DNA of 64,000 nucleotides from Methylocaldum sp002005105. GTDB taxonomy: Bacteria > Pseudomonadota > Gammaproteobacteria > Methylococcales > Methylococcaceae. Positions within the stretch are counted from its first letter, which is position 1. Each line of letters starts with the position of its first letter. Under the pieces are notes generated by a model. The model was not told the origin of the DNA and searched no databases. It saw only the letters and a list, made by a program, of their open reading frames with translations. Positions 1 to 10,645 of this stretch are shown here, one piece after another. A program made the translations under genes and the position numbers. The DNA is taken from assembly GCF_051027545.1 (NCBI RefSeq), contig NZ_CP194901.1:124001-188000 (forward strand). Reading direction: 5' to 3'.

Positions 1-1042
1 GGTCGTTGGAGGCCTGGGCGCCGACCATGGTGTCGGTATCCAGGGGATGACCGCGCCGCATGCGCATGACCCGTTCTAGGGCGCGGGCCATGAAGTCGTC
101 GTAGATCGACGCCTGAACCAAGGCCCGCGACGGGCAGGTGCACACCTCGCCCTGGTTCAGGGCGAATAGGGCGAAGCCTTCCAGTGCCTTGTCGGCGAAC
201 TCGTCGTCCCGGGCCAAAACGTCCCCGAAGAAGATGTTGGGCGATTTGCCGCCCAGTTCCAGCGTCACCGGAATCAGGTTTTCCGAAGCGTACTGCATGA
301 TGAGGCGGCCGGTGGTGGTCTCGCCGGTGAAGGCGATCTTGGCGATGCGCCGGTTTTGCGCCAAGGGCTTGCCGGCCTCGACGCCGAAGCCGTTGACCAC
401 GTTGAGCACACCGGGCGGCAAGAGGTCTCCGATCAGTTCCATCAGGAGCAGGATGCTGGCCGGGGTCTGCTCCGCCGGCTTCAACACCACGCAATTGCCC
501 GCCGCGAGCGCCGGGGCGAGTTTCCAGGCGGCCATCAGAATCGGGAAATTCCACGGGATGATCTGCCCGACCACGCCCAAGGGCTCGTGGAAATGGTAGG
601 CGACGGTGTCTTCGTCCAGCTCGCTCAAGCCGCCTTCCTGGGCGCGGATGCAGGCGGCGAAGTAGCGGAAATGGTCGATGGCCAGCGGGATGTCGGCGGC
701 CAGGGTTTCCCGGATGGGCTTGCCGTTGTCCCAGGTTTCCGCCACCGCCAGCCTTTCCAGGTTGGCTTCCATGCGCTCGGCGATTTTCAGCAGGAGGTCG
801 GCGCGGGCGGCCGGCGCCGTGCGGCCCCAGGCGTCTTTCGCGGCATGGGCGGCGTCCAGGGCCTTTTCGATGTCCTCGGCGGCGGAACGCGGAATTTCAC
901 AGAAGGGGCGGCCCGTGACCGGCGTGACATTCTCGAAATAAAGCCCCTTGACAGGCGCCACCCAGTCGCCGCCGATGTAGTTGCCGTAGCGGGATTTGAA
1001 CTGGACCTTGCTGTCGGGTTGATTGGGGTCGGCGTAGCGCAT
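1..1042 (-). CDS. NAD-dependent aldehyde dehydrogenase (ExaC/AcoD type), 3' end outside window
   Basis: Oxidises acetaldehyde or similar aldehydes to the acid with NAD(P)+ in the cytoplasm. About 347 N-terminal residues are present out of roughly 506 usual for the family; the rest lies beyond the left edge. It starts MRYADPNQPDSKVQFKSRYG, typical of the ExaC/AcoD group, and the segment NQGEVCTCPSRA near positions 145-170 holds the catalytic cysteine (the C of EVC). An ELGGKSP motif lies just before it. The start at 1042 has the Shine-Dalgarno AGGAGA about 8 bases upstream. It is the last gene of an acs - tetR - aldehyde dehydrogenase run, which suggests a joint acetaldehyde-acetate-acetyl-CoA route. 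The substrate is inferred. Confidence 0.93.
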   Translation of the reverse strand, partial: MRYADPNQPDSKVQFKSRYGNYIGGDWVAPVKGLYFENVTPVTGRPFCEIPRSAAEDIEKALDAAHAAKDAWGRTAPAARADLLLKIAERMEANLERLAVAETWDNGKPIRETLAADIPLAIDHFRYFAACIRAQEGGLSELDEDTVAYHFHEPLGVVGQIIPWNFPILMAAWKLAPALAAGNCVVLKPAEQTPASILLLMELIGDLLPPGVLNVVNGFGVEAGKPLAQNRRIAKIAFTGETTTGRLIMQYASENLIPVTLELGGKSPNIFFGDVLARDDEFADKALEGFALFALNQGEVCTCPSRALVQASIYDDFMARALERVMRMRRGHPLDTDTMVGAQASND

Positions 1043-1109
1043 CGGTGGTTCTCCTCGTCAGATAGATGAACGGTCGGTCAATGAAAAGACAAAACGCTTC
1101 CCTAAAACT

Positions 1110-1685
1110 TCAATCCAGAACACTCAGGGCGGTCTGGACGATGTCCTCCAACAGCGGACGCTCGGGGCGGATCTTGCCGATCACCAGCAGGCCCTGCAGC
1201 GTGCCGCACAGGAAGCGGGCCGTGGCGGCGGGATCGCCCCCGATTTCGCCGGCCTCCCGGGCGCGCCGCAACGTTTCGCGAAAGCCCGCCTCCAGGCCCT
1301 CCAAGAGCCGCGCGACCTTGTCGCGGACGGCATTTTCTTCCAGGCCCTTTTCCACCGCCGAGTTGGTCACCAGACAGCCGCGCAAGGGGCCGCCGGAGAC
1401 GCTTTGCTCGACCACGGCGTCGAAAAACGCCCGGATGGACGCCTTGGGCGAAGGGCGGCTTTCCAGGAGAGCCAAGAGCTTGCCGACCATCACCTCGCCA
1501 TAGCGATCCAGGACCGCCAGGAACAGGCCCTCTTTGCTGCCGAAGGCCGCATACAGGCTGCCCCGCTGAATGCCCATGGCATCCAACAAGTCCTGGATCG
1601 AGGTCGCTTCGTAGCCTTTGCGCCAGAACAGCTCGACGGCCCGATCGAGCGCCGTATCCTGATCGTAGGTCTTGGGCCTTGGCAT
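1110..1685 (-). CDS. TetR/AcrR family transcriptional regulator
   Basis: 191-residue TetR-type repressor. The N-terminal helix-turn-helix reads ALDRAVELFWRKGYEATSIQDL followed by RGSLYAAFGSKEGLF, the classic TetR DNA-binding pattern (residues about 10-55). The C-terminal half is the ligand-binding, dimerisation region of the TetR_C type. The ATG at 1685 is preferred to an upstream start because the family begins right before the HTH (MPRPKTYDQDT) and the upstream extension is a shadow of acs. It sits 17 bases after the acs stop and upstream of the aldehyde dehydrogenase on the same strand, so it probably regulates this operon. The ligand is unknown. Confidence 0.9.
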   Translation of the reverse strand: MPRPKTYDQDTALDRAVELFWRKGYEATSIQDLLDAMGIQRGSLYAAFGSKEGLFLAVLDRYGEVMVGKLLALLESRPSPKASIRAFFDAVVEQSVSGGPLRGCLVTNSAVEKGLEENAVRDKVARLLEGLEAGFRETLRRAREAGEIGGDPAATARFLCGTLQGLLVIGKIRPERPLLEDIVQTALSVLD

Positions 1686-1702
1686 TGTGGGGACGCCAGG
1701 GT

Positions 1703-3640
<1,938 letters not shown>

Positions 3641-3790
3641 GCGGATCGGGGTACTTGTCGAGCGTGTGAATGCGGTCACTGAGCGGATCGTGCGGCTGAA
3701 AACACCGTCAGCGCCCAGCTTAATGGTTTTTAACCGATTGGTCAAGAACAGCCGGCGAGACTGGTGCTGGTAAAGGGCCTTGCGCCCTAA

Positions 3791-3828
3791 GGGGTCGTCT
3801 CAGAAAATGGAAAATAAAGCACGCTAGA
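3791..3828 (+). repeat. orphan Tn3-family (Tn21-type) terminal inverted repeat
   Basis: The 38 bases begin GGGGTCGTCTCAGAAAATGG and continue AAAATAAAGCACGCTAG, nearly the terminal repeat known for Tn21-group transposons. It also resembles, less closely, the ends of the mer transposon at 46486 and 54682. No transposase or partner repeat is visible nearby, so it is a remnant or one end of a deleted element. Confidence 0.75.
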
Positions 3829-3906
3829 CCAACTCGATCCAAGCAGATAGGCTTTTGAATGATCGAGTGTTTCACCTTAAAGGGCCGTTTTTCGTAAAGT
3901 AAGTAT

Positions 3907-4546
3907 CCCCCGGCAGAGCCGGGGGCTTTAGTTCGTGAGCCGCTCAAAGCGGCTAAACGGGGTCGCTAACGCGGCCCCGACCTTTTTGGGCCACCAGCGT
4001 GGTGGCAAGTCAGCGCCATAGGCTCAGTTGATCCATGCGCCTATCCTCCAGCTCCTGGTTGCGGATGTACTCTCGAATCAACGCCTCGTCTCGCCCCACT
4101 GTTGATACGAAATAACCTCGCGCCCAAAAGTGCTGCCCCACGAAATTCCTCTTCCGCTCACCGTATACCCGGGCTAGATGGATCGCGCTCTTCCCCTTGA
4201 TGAATCCAATCACCTGCAACACGGCATACTTCGGCGGAATTGCGATCAACATATGCACGTGATCGGGCATCAAGTGCCCCTCTTCGATTCGGCTCTCCCT
4301 CTGCGCAGCCAGTGTTCGGAATACCTCTCCCAAATACTTTCGGAGCTGTTGGTACAGCGTTCGACGGCGACACTTTGGGATAAACACCACGTGATATTTA
4401 CACTCCCACTTCGAGTGGCTTAGGCTTTCATACTCGTCCATCGGGTTCCTCTCTAAGTCGTGTGCTTTGGCGGCTCACAACGCGGAGTCTCCCCGATGGA
4501 CCCCCGCAAATGTCAAACGGCTACTGCCTCCCCGGCAGAGCCGGGG
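3907..4546 (-). mobile_element. IS200/IS605-family insertion sequence, IS200-like
   Basis: A single small Y1 transposase gene is framed by two near-identical hairpins: CCCCCGGCAGAGCCGGGGG at 3907-3925 and CCCCGGCAGAGCCGGGG at 4530-4546. Subterminal hairpins instead of inverted repeats are the rule for IS200/IS605. No tnpB/IscB-type gene accompanies it. Exact cleavage sites cannot be fixed from the sequence alone. Confidence 0.8.
4010..4441 (-). CDS. tnpA: IS200/IS605-family transposase (Y1 HUH nuclease)
   Basis: 143-residue single-strand transposase. It opens SHSKWECKYHVVFIPKCRR, typical of Y1 transposases. The HUH metal-binding motif is in MPDHVHMLIAIPP (HVH), and the likely nucleophilic tyrosine is in IREYIRNQE near the C-terminus. 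Start at 4441 is preceded by GAGAGGAAC as ribosome-binding site. The length and both motifs look intact, so it may be active. Confidence 0.93.
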   Translation of the reverse strand: MDEYESLSHSKWECKYHVVFIPKCRRRTLYQQLRKYLGEVFRTLAAQRESRIEEGHLMPDHVHMLIAIPPKYAVLQVIGFIKGKSAIHLARVYGERKRNFVGQHFWARGYFVSTVGRDEALIREYIRNQELEDRRMDQLSLWR

Positions 4547-5044
4547 GAACTCCCGATTTGGTTAGCTGCTGATTCAGGCGCTCGCGATCCCAGGGCTAAC
4601 GCATGAAATTAAGGGGGCCCAAGTTCAGCTCTTGAGGTAGGCTGGCCTCTTTCTCGATAAAGAGGTCCCCGGCCTTGATGGAAAAGCTCCTCGAGCATTT
4701 GTCCACACTCGACGATCCCCGCCCGGGCAAAGTCGAACTTCGGTTGATCGACATTCTCGTGATCGCGGTCTGCGTCGTTATTGCCTGCGCGGAGAGTTGG
4801 GAGGACATCGCGCTCTATGGGCGCAGCAAGCAGGACTGGTTGCGCCGGTTTCTGACTTTACCGAATGGTATCCCCTCGCATGACACGTTCCGGCGGGTGT
4901 TCATGCTGATCGATCCCGGCGCGTTCGAAGCCTGCTTCACCGCCTGGGCGCAAGGCATTACTCCCCTGGGCGAGCACGAGGTCGTGGCGATCGATGGCAA
5001 GACGATCCGGCGCTCGTTCGACCGGGGACGCGAGCAAACCCCTT

Positions 5045-6089
5045 CCTGATTAGCGATGAACTTCAGCCAAGCGAATTTGCCACTCGGGTCGAGGCTTAGC
5101 GAACGCCGCGGCGCGCGCCAGCCGTTGAAGCAGGGTTTTGAGATTGAAACGCCGATTGAAGCGGTATTGGAACTCGGCCAGGTACCGCTGGGCGTATTTC
5201 TCGAATTTGAACGCGTGATAGGTGCCGGAAATGGCTGTCTTCAGGTTGCTCAACAGCGTATTTACCCAATGGAACTCCGGATGTTGCGCCGACTGCCGCC
5301 CAGAGCCCAGGATCAGGCGATGATGGCAAGCGACGACCTGGTGCAGCCTCCGAAACCCGCTCAGGCCATCGGTGAGTGCGTAGGTCGACGGGGCCAAGGC
5401 GCGTTTGGCCCAGACCGCGATAGCCTGCTGCGTGAACGGCAGGGGATCGACGCGCAGGAACAACGGACGCCCGTCGTCCGTGGTTTGTACCGCCATCACA
5501 AAGGCCAACTTGTTTTCGGAGCCACGCCCCGGTTTCCCCGGCCGCTCACCGCCCAGGTAGGCATCGTCGATCTCGACCCGCCCGGCCAGCTGCCGATCCG
5601 TTTCCCGTTCCGCCATCACCTGGATCAACTTGTGCTTCACCAGCCATGCCGTGCGATAACACACCCCGAGATGGCGCATCAGTTCCAGTGCCGAGACATT
5701 GTTCTTGGCCTGGGTCAGGAGATACATGGCCAGAAACCAGGTGGTCAGCGGCAGCTTGGTCGCTTGGAAGATCGTCCCGGCGATCAGCGTCGTTTGGCTC
5801 CGGCAGTGTCCGCATTGCCAGTATTTCCGCCCGGTCCGTTCGAACACCGTGTGGCGCGCGCCGCCGCAGACCGGACAGCGGAAACCGTCCGGCCAGCGCA
5901 GGGCCTCCAGTGCCGCTTCGCACTGCGCTTCACTGCCGTATTGCGTCAGAAACTCGGCCAACGACAAACCCTTTTGAAATTGCACCCGGTTCATAGGCAT
6001 GGGACACCCCCTTCGTGATAGATGCCCATAGTCTAAGGACCCTAGCGGCTCACTATGTGAGCCTGTACTGAACTTCGTCGCTAATCAGG
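5045..6089 (-). mobile_element. IS1595-family insertion sequence
   Basis: A 1045-bp element inserted in the ISAs1 transposase. Ends are CCTGATTAGCGA at 5045 and the complementary TCGCTAATCAGG at 6078-6089, extending as an imperfect repeat through GAAGTTCAG. AACCCCTT occurs on both sides (5037-5044 and 6090-6097), an 8-bp target duplication as expected for IS1595. Confidence 0.95.
5050..6000 (-). CDS. IS1595-family transposase
   Basis: 316 residues with an N-terminal zinc ribbon (CPVCGGARHTVF...YWQCGHCRSQT, residues about 42-70) and an ISXO2-like DDE domain. Visible motifs are VEIDDAYLGGERPG, a central YALTDGLSGF and HWVNTLLSNLKTAISGTYHAF near the C-terminus. The stop codon lies inside the left terminal repeat, as usual in compact IS elements. 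Nothing suggests inactivation. Confidence 0.93.
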   Translation of the reverse strand: MPMNRVQFQKGLSLAEFLTQYGSEAQCEAALEALRWPDGFRCPVCGGARHTVFERTGRKYWQCGHCRSQTTLIAGTIFQATKLPLTTWFLAMYLLTQAKNNVSALELMRHLGVCYRTAWLVKHKLIQVMAERETDRQLAGRVEIDDAYLGGERPGKPGRGSENKLAFVMAVQTTDDGRPLFLRVDPLPFTQQAIAVWAKRALAPSTYALTDGLSGFRRLHQVVACHHRLILGSGRQSAQHPEFHWVNTLLSNLKTAISGTYHAFKFEKYAQRYLAEFQYRFNRRFNLKTLLQRLARAAAFAKPRPEWQIRLAEVHR

Positions 6090-6883
6090 AACCCCTTTGC
6101 ATTTAGTCAGCGCTTGGGCGAGTGGGCAAGGGCTCGTGCTGGGGCAACGCCGGGTGGACGACAAATCCAACGAGATTACCGCCATTCCTGAATTACTCGA
6201 CGCCTTGGCCCTGGAACACACTCTGGTCACGCTTGATGCCATGGGCTGTCAAAAGGCGATCGCCCAACGCATTCTCGACCGTCAGGCGGATTACCTCTTG
6301 GTACTGAAGGCTAACCATAGCCACGCTTATACGGCGGTACAAAGCCATTTCGACAGTCTCTGCTTCCAACGCGGGGCCGCCCTCCGCCCCGTTGTCGATC
6401 GCTTTGACGAGACGCATGGCCGGCTTGTGCGCCGGCGCGTATTTGTCAGTCCCGAAGCCGCCACGCTTTCGGCCTTGGCGGAGTGGCCGAGCCTGCGTAC
6501 CGTCTTGGCGATCGAATCGATCCGTAGCGTGAATGGTCAGAGCAAGGTGGAAGCCGAGATTCGCTACTTTCTGTCCAGTTCCGCCGCGGACGCACCGGTG
6601 CTGGCCCAAGCCATTCGCCGCCATTGGTCGATCGAAAACAATCTCCACTGGGTGCTAGATGTGACTTTTCGGGAGGATGACAGTCGTCTTCGCGACCCCA
6701 CCGCCGTCCGCAATTTTGCGCTCCTCCGCAAGATCGCCCTGAATCTGGTCGGTCGCGACCGATCCACGAAGGCCAGCCTGCGGGCCAAGCGTAAACGAGC
6801 CGCCTAGGACGATGGCTACATGGGGCAGATCCTCACGGCTACTTTCATGCGTTAGCCCTGCTCGCGATCCGAAATCTCACTAG

Positions 6884-8455
6884 CCTGGATATTTCATGAA
6901 AGGAGGGGTGGCGGAATCGAAAAGCCCTTAAAATTCAACTGCTGACATCGAATTTGTGAGGAGATTCCGCCGTGACACATTGTACCGGACAAATCGAGCT
7001 GTTTGCGCCCGTGGCACGCCGCCGCATCGATGTGGCCTTCGACGGGGGCGCTGTGACCAGCGATGCCGGAGTGCTGCTGTTGCGGCAGGTCGATCGCAAG
7101 CTGGGTTTGCTGGACAGCGTGGCCCAACGCTTGAAGGACCCGCGTGATCCCAGCCGGTGTGCCCACGCCGTGCTCCACCTGCTGCGACAGCGGGTTTATG
7201 GCCTGTGCCAAGGCTATGAAGACCTCAACGATCACGACACCTGGCGCCATGACCTGGCGTTGCAGACGGCCTGTGAACGGCTGTCGCCCGGTGCCTCCAG
7301 CCCCACCTTGTGCCGCTTGGAAAACCGGATGGATCGGGCGGCGGCCCTGGCGATCCATGAGGTGTTTGTCGAGCAGTTCATCGCTTCATTTCCGACGCCG
7401 CCGGATCAGCTCATCCTGGATTTCGACGCGACCGATGATCCGGTCCATGGGCATCAGGAAGGCCGGTTCTTCCATGGCTACTATGACCACTATTGCTTCC
7501 TGCCGCTTTACGTCTTTTGCGGCGATCAGTTGTTGGTCAGCTATCTCAGGCCCTCGAAGATCGACGCGGCCAAGCACGCCGGGGCGATCCTGAAAGCTCT
7601 GGTGCAACGGCTGCGTGCCGTCTGGCCCGAGGTGAAAATCATCTTCCGGGCCGATTCGGGCTTCTGCCGACGGCGGATTCTGGCCTGGTGCGAACGCCAC
7701 GGCGTCGGTTATCTCGTGGGCCTGGCCAAGAACAACCGCCTTTTGAAGCTTGCGGCGCCTTGGCGCCAGGCAGCGCAAACCCAATTTGCCGCCACCTCGG
7801 AAAAACAGCGGGTCTTCGGTGAGTTTGCCTATACCGCCGGCACCTGGAAACACCCCCGCCAGGTGATCCTCAAAGCCGAGCATGGACCCCAAGGCGAAAA
7901 TCCAAGGTTCCGGGTCACCAACCTGGCGGGCGACTCCCAAGCGCTGTACGAAGACGTCTATTGTGCGCGGGGCGACATGGAAAACCGGATCAAGGAACAG
8001 CAACTCGGCTTGTTCGCGGACCGCACCAGTTGTCACGTCTGGTGGGCCAACCAATTCCGGCTGCTGCTCGCCGCGCTCGGCTACCTCTTGTTGGAAGCCC
8101 TTCGTCGCCTCGGCCTCGCCGGTACCGAACTCGCTCGGGCGCAGTGTTCCACTCTCAGGGGCAAGCTCCTCAAAATCGGTGGCGTGATCCTTCGAAATAC
8201 CCGTCGCATTCGCTTCCTGTTGCCGAATGCTTACCCCTGGCAGGCGCTGTTCTGGCACATCGCCGAGCGCTTTGCCCCCGGCTGAGCCGGGCCGAGTGGG
8301 TTCCCCGGCACGTTGATTCTCTGGGGGTAAGGGGGACGTTTGCCTGAAATTCAGACTTTCACCCCAAACGAGCACTCAACACGCCTTTTTCTGGTCCCGA
8401 ACCCAGAACGCGACCGGCCTCCTACCTTCACTGAGGTCCTGATGAAATATTCAGG
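6884..8455 (+). mobile_element. IS1380-family insertion sequence
   Basis: Terminal repeats CCTGGATATTTCAT at 6884 and complementary ATGAAATATTCAGG at 8442-8455 flank one transposase gene. CTAG occurs at 6880-6883 and 8456-8459 and is probably the 4-bp target duplication. The element begins 13 bases after the target duplication of the neighbouring ISAs1. Confidence 0.88.
6972..8285 (+). CDS. IS1380-family transposase
   Basis: 437-residue DDE transposase of IS1380 type. The N-terminus DVAFDGGAVTSDAGVLLLRQ is the family signature, LILDFDATDDPVHG holds acidic catalytic residues, and IIFRADSGFCRR and the C-terminal ENRIKEQQLGLFADR fit the family. The length is normal and no frameshift is visible. 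Confidence 0.93.
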   Translation: MTHCTGQIELFAPVARRRIDVAFDGGAVTSDAGVLLLRQVDRKLGLLDSVAQRLKDPRDPSRCAHAVLHLLRQRVYGLCQGYEDLNDHDTWRHDLALQTACERLSPGASSPTLCRLENRMDRAAALAIHEVFVEQFIASFPTPPDQLILDFDATDDPVHGHQEGRFFHGYYDHYCFLPLYVFCGDQLLVSYLRPSKIDAAKHAGAILKALVQRLRAVWPEVKIIFRADSGFCRRRILAWCERHGVGYLVGLAKNNRLLKLAAPWRQAAQTQFAATSEKQRVFGEFAYTAGTWKHPRQVILKAEHGPQGENPRFRVTNLAGDSQALYEDVYCARGDMENRIKEQQLGLFADRTSCHVWWANQFRLLLAALGYLLLEALRRLGLAGTELARAQCSTLRGKLLKIGGVILRNTRRIRFLLPNAYPWQALFWHIAERFAPG

Positions 8456-8591
8456 CTAGCACCTTTGTGGCCGCTTCGGCGCATGGGTCAAACTGTCGAT
8501 GTCTGACGGCGCAATCCCATATGTTCGCCGTATTCTCCATGAACTGGCACGTAAATGCTGAGTCGTAAGATATGTTCTTAGGAGACAAGCT

Positions 8592-9044
8592 GTGGCCACT
8601 TCCGGATCTATGCTCACTTTAGACGCGCGGCGCTCAATGATTGCCACGATACTGCTCGGTGTTGGCATGATGGCTGCGATAGACGAAATCGTGTTTCATC
8701 AGATTTTGGCTTGGCACCATTTTTTCGACTGGTCTACTCCGGCATTTGGGTTGTTCTCCGATGGTCTATTGCATTCGGCAGAACTGATCCTTTTTGTGCT
8801 CGGATTCTTTATGTTTGCCGATCTGCGTGCCCGGCAAGTGCTCGACCTAACCCATGCTTGGGCAGGTTTTTTTTTCGGTTTGGGTGGCTTCCAATTATTC
8901 GATGGGATCGTCGACCATAAGTTGCTTGGACTCCACCAGATTCGCTACGTCGACAACCTCTTGCCCTATGATTTGGCCTGGAATGGTTTTGGTATCCTTC
9001 TACTGGTGATCGGATTTGTACTCTCCCGTCGCTCGCGAGAGTAA
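8592..9044 (+). CDS. DUF2243 integral membrane protein
   Basis: 150 residues with about four hydrophobic segments (roughly 17-37, 53-75, 85-105, 128-145). Histidines occur in characteristic places: DEIVFHQILAWHH, GLLHSAEL and FDGIVDHKLLGLHQIRYV, as in the DUF2243 family, whose function is unknown. The GTG start at 8592 is supported by AGGAGA about 8 bases upstream. It stands alone between IS1380 and the IS1182-like fragment, so it may be a chromosomal gene stranded among transposons. Confidence 0.85.
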   Translation: MATSGSMLTLDARRSMIATILLGVGMMAAIDEIVFHQILAWHHFFDWSTPAFGLFSDGLLHSAELILFVLGFFMFADLRARQVLDLTHAWAGFFFGLGGFQLFDGIVDHKLLGLHQIRYVDNLLPYDLAWNGFGILLLVIGFVLSRRSRE

Positions 9045-9133
9045 TTGTCAAATTTTGACGGGCCGGCAAAAAGTCCCGGAGGTGGCGATAACCGGTAAAA
9101 TAGACGCTTCGTTTTTTCGGGAATGGTTCACCG

Positions 9134-10613
9134 ATGTTGACCATCAGAGATCACGTCACCGCCGATTTGTTCGAGATCAGTGATCACTTTAGTAAACCCA
9201 AACGGCAGGCGCTGGAGCGCTCATGGGCGGGTGTCTTTCGCGACCACTTGCTCAAACACCTGCCCGTTGCAGAACTCGCTTCAAATTTTTCGGCGACTCA
9301 GGGGCGACCCAGCAAGGATTTACATGCCGTACTAGGGGCACTCATTCTGCAACAACTGCACGATCTTAGCGATGCCGCTACGGTCGAGGCTTATGCCTTC
9401 AATCAGTTGTGGCACCATGCCTTAAATATCCGAGCGGAAACGGACGCCTATCTTTGCGAGCGCACGCTGCGCAACTATCGGCGATGGGTCATCGAATCCG
9501 GCCTGGACCGCCACATGTTCCGCAGCCTGACCGATGAGTTGATTCAAGCCTTCGCCGTGGACACGCGTCAGCAGCGTCTGGATTCAACTGCCATTCGGTC
9601 CTGCATGCGCACTCTGACACGCCTTGGGATTGTCACGGAAGCGCTGGGTAAATTTATTCGTGAACTGGTGCGGCACTATCCGCAATATCGGACCTGGATT
9701 GGCACCGACCAGCGGGAAAGATATTTGGAAATGAAAGCCCACGGTTGGTCATTCCGGATTACACCGAGTGAAGCTCGGGTCAGTTTGGAACAGGCTGGCC
9801 AGGACCTCGGGCACTTGGTGGCGTTATTCGCCTCGACGGAAGCCAAGGCGTTGCCGAGCTATCAAATCATGCACCGGGTGCTTCTGGAGCAGTTTACGAT
9901 GAGCCCCGCCAGTAACGGAGCCCCCGCAAAACTCGAGGTCAAAGCCCCCGATCTGATTCCCTCGGATGGCGTGCAGAACCCCGCCGATCCGGATGCCAGC
10001 TTCAACACCCGATACGGGCAGGGCTATGGCCTCCAAGTCATGGAGACCTATCAGGTCGACGCCGGCGCGGAAGACGCGGCCGAGCGGCCGGCGAGCGGGC
10101 CTGACCTGATCACCCACATCGACGTCCACAAGTTGACGCGACATGATCAGTATGCGTTGCAGCCGGCGCTGGATGACGTCGCCCAACGGGGTGTTGCACC
10201 CGAACGGGTGCTCGCCGATACGCACTACGGCAATATCGACAATCTGGATCGGACGCAAGCCCGCGGCATCGAGTTGGTGGCCCCGGTCCAAAAGGCCAAA
10301 GGTAGTTTGCGGGGGAAATTGAACCTTGAACAGTTCGATCTGGATGACGCCGGCCTCATCGTCCAATGTCCGGGAGGCCACGCCCCACAGAGCGTGAGTT
10401 CCAGCCGTACTCGGTTGCAGGCGGTCTTTTCAGCAAGCACCTGCGATGCCTGCCCGTTGAAGCCCCGTTGTCTGGTCAATACCCCGTCCAGCCGCTCTCG
10501 TCACCACCACCGGATTCAGTACCTGCCCAGTCGGCTTCGATTGCGAGCGCTGCGGTTGCGTGAGAAAACACCCACCTTTCGCGAGGTCTATCGCTGGCGA
10601 GCGGGGATTGAAG
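9134..10613 (+). pseudogene. IS1182-like transposase, 3' end removed at IS66 copy 1
   Basis: The N-terminal 490 or so residues of a large DDE transposase: RDHVTADLFEISDHFS, KDLHAVLGALILQQLHDL, DTRQQRLDSTAIRSCM, ADTHYGNIDNLDR and a cysteine-containing CDACPLKPRCL region before FREVYRWRAGIEG, where the family reading ends. From 10614 the reading frame is IS66 terminal DNA, so the last part of the catalytic domain is missing. Assignment to IS1182 rather than a related group is from memory of the motif order. Confidence 0.8.
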
Positions 10614-10645
10614 GTAAGCGTCCGAGCCTTACCGTGTTGACGGCG

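Larger units (their letters stand above)
4675..6807 (+). pseudogene. ISAs1-family transposase, split by IS1595
   Basis: The N-terminal 124 residues (4675-5049, with VVAIDGKTIRRSFDRGREQTP) and the C-terminal 236 residues (6097-6807, starting LHLVSAWASGQGLVLGQ and containing KSNEITAIPELLD and RHWSIENNLHW) are one gene. Deleting 5045-6089 and one copy of the 8-base duplication joins ...EQTP to LHLVSAW in frame, so the interruption is the only visible lesion. Start is TTG 4675 or ATG 4678. Confidence 0.93.
4591..6860 (+). mobile_element. ISAs1-family insertion sequence, interrupted by an IS1595 element
   Basis: Terminal inverted repeats CAGGGCTAACGCATGAAA (4591-4608) and its complement at 6843-6860 bound the element. 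The 10 bases CTCGCGATCC occur directly outside both ends (4581-4590 and 6861-6870) and are the target duplication. Without the nested IS1595 the element would be about 1.2 kb, normal for ISAs1. Confidence 0.92.

Noticed and set aside
5056..6018. 320-codon plus-strand frame across IS1595
   Set aside because: Antisense of the IS1595 transposase, with no family resemblance.
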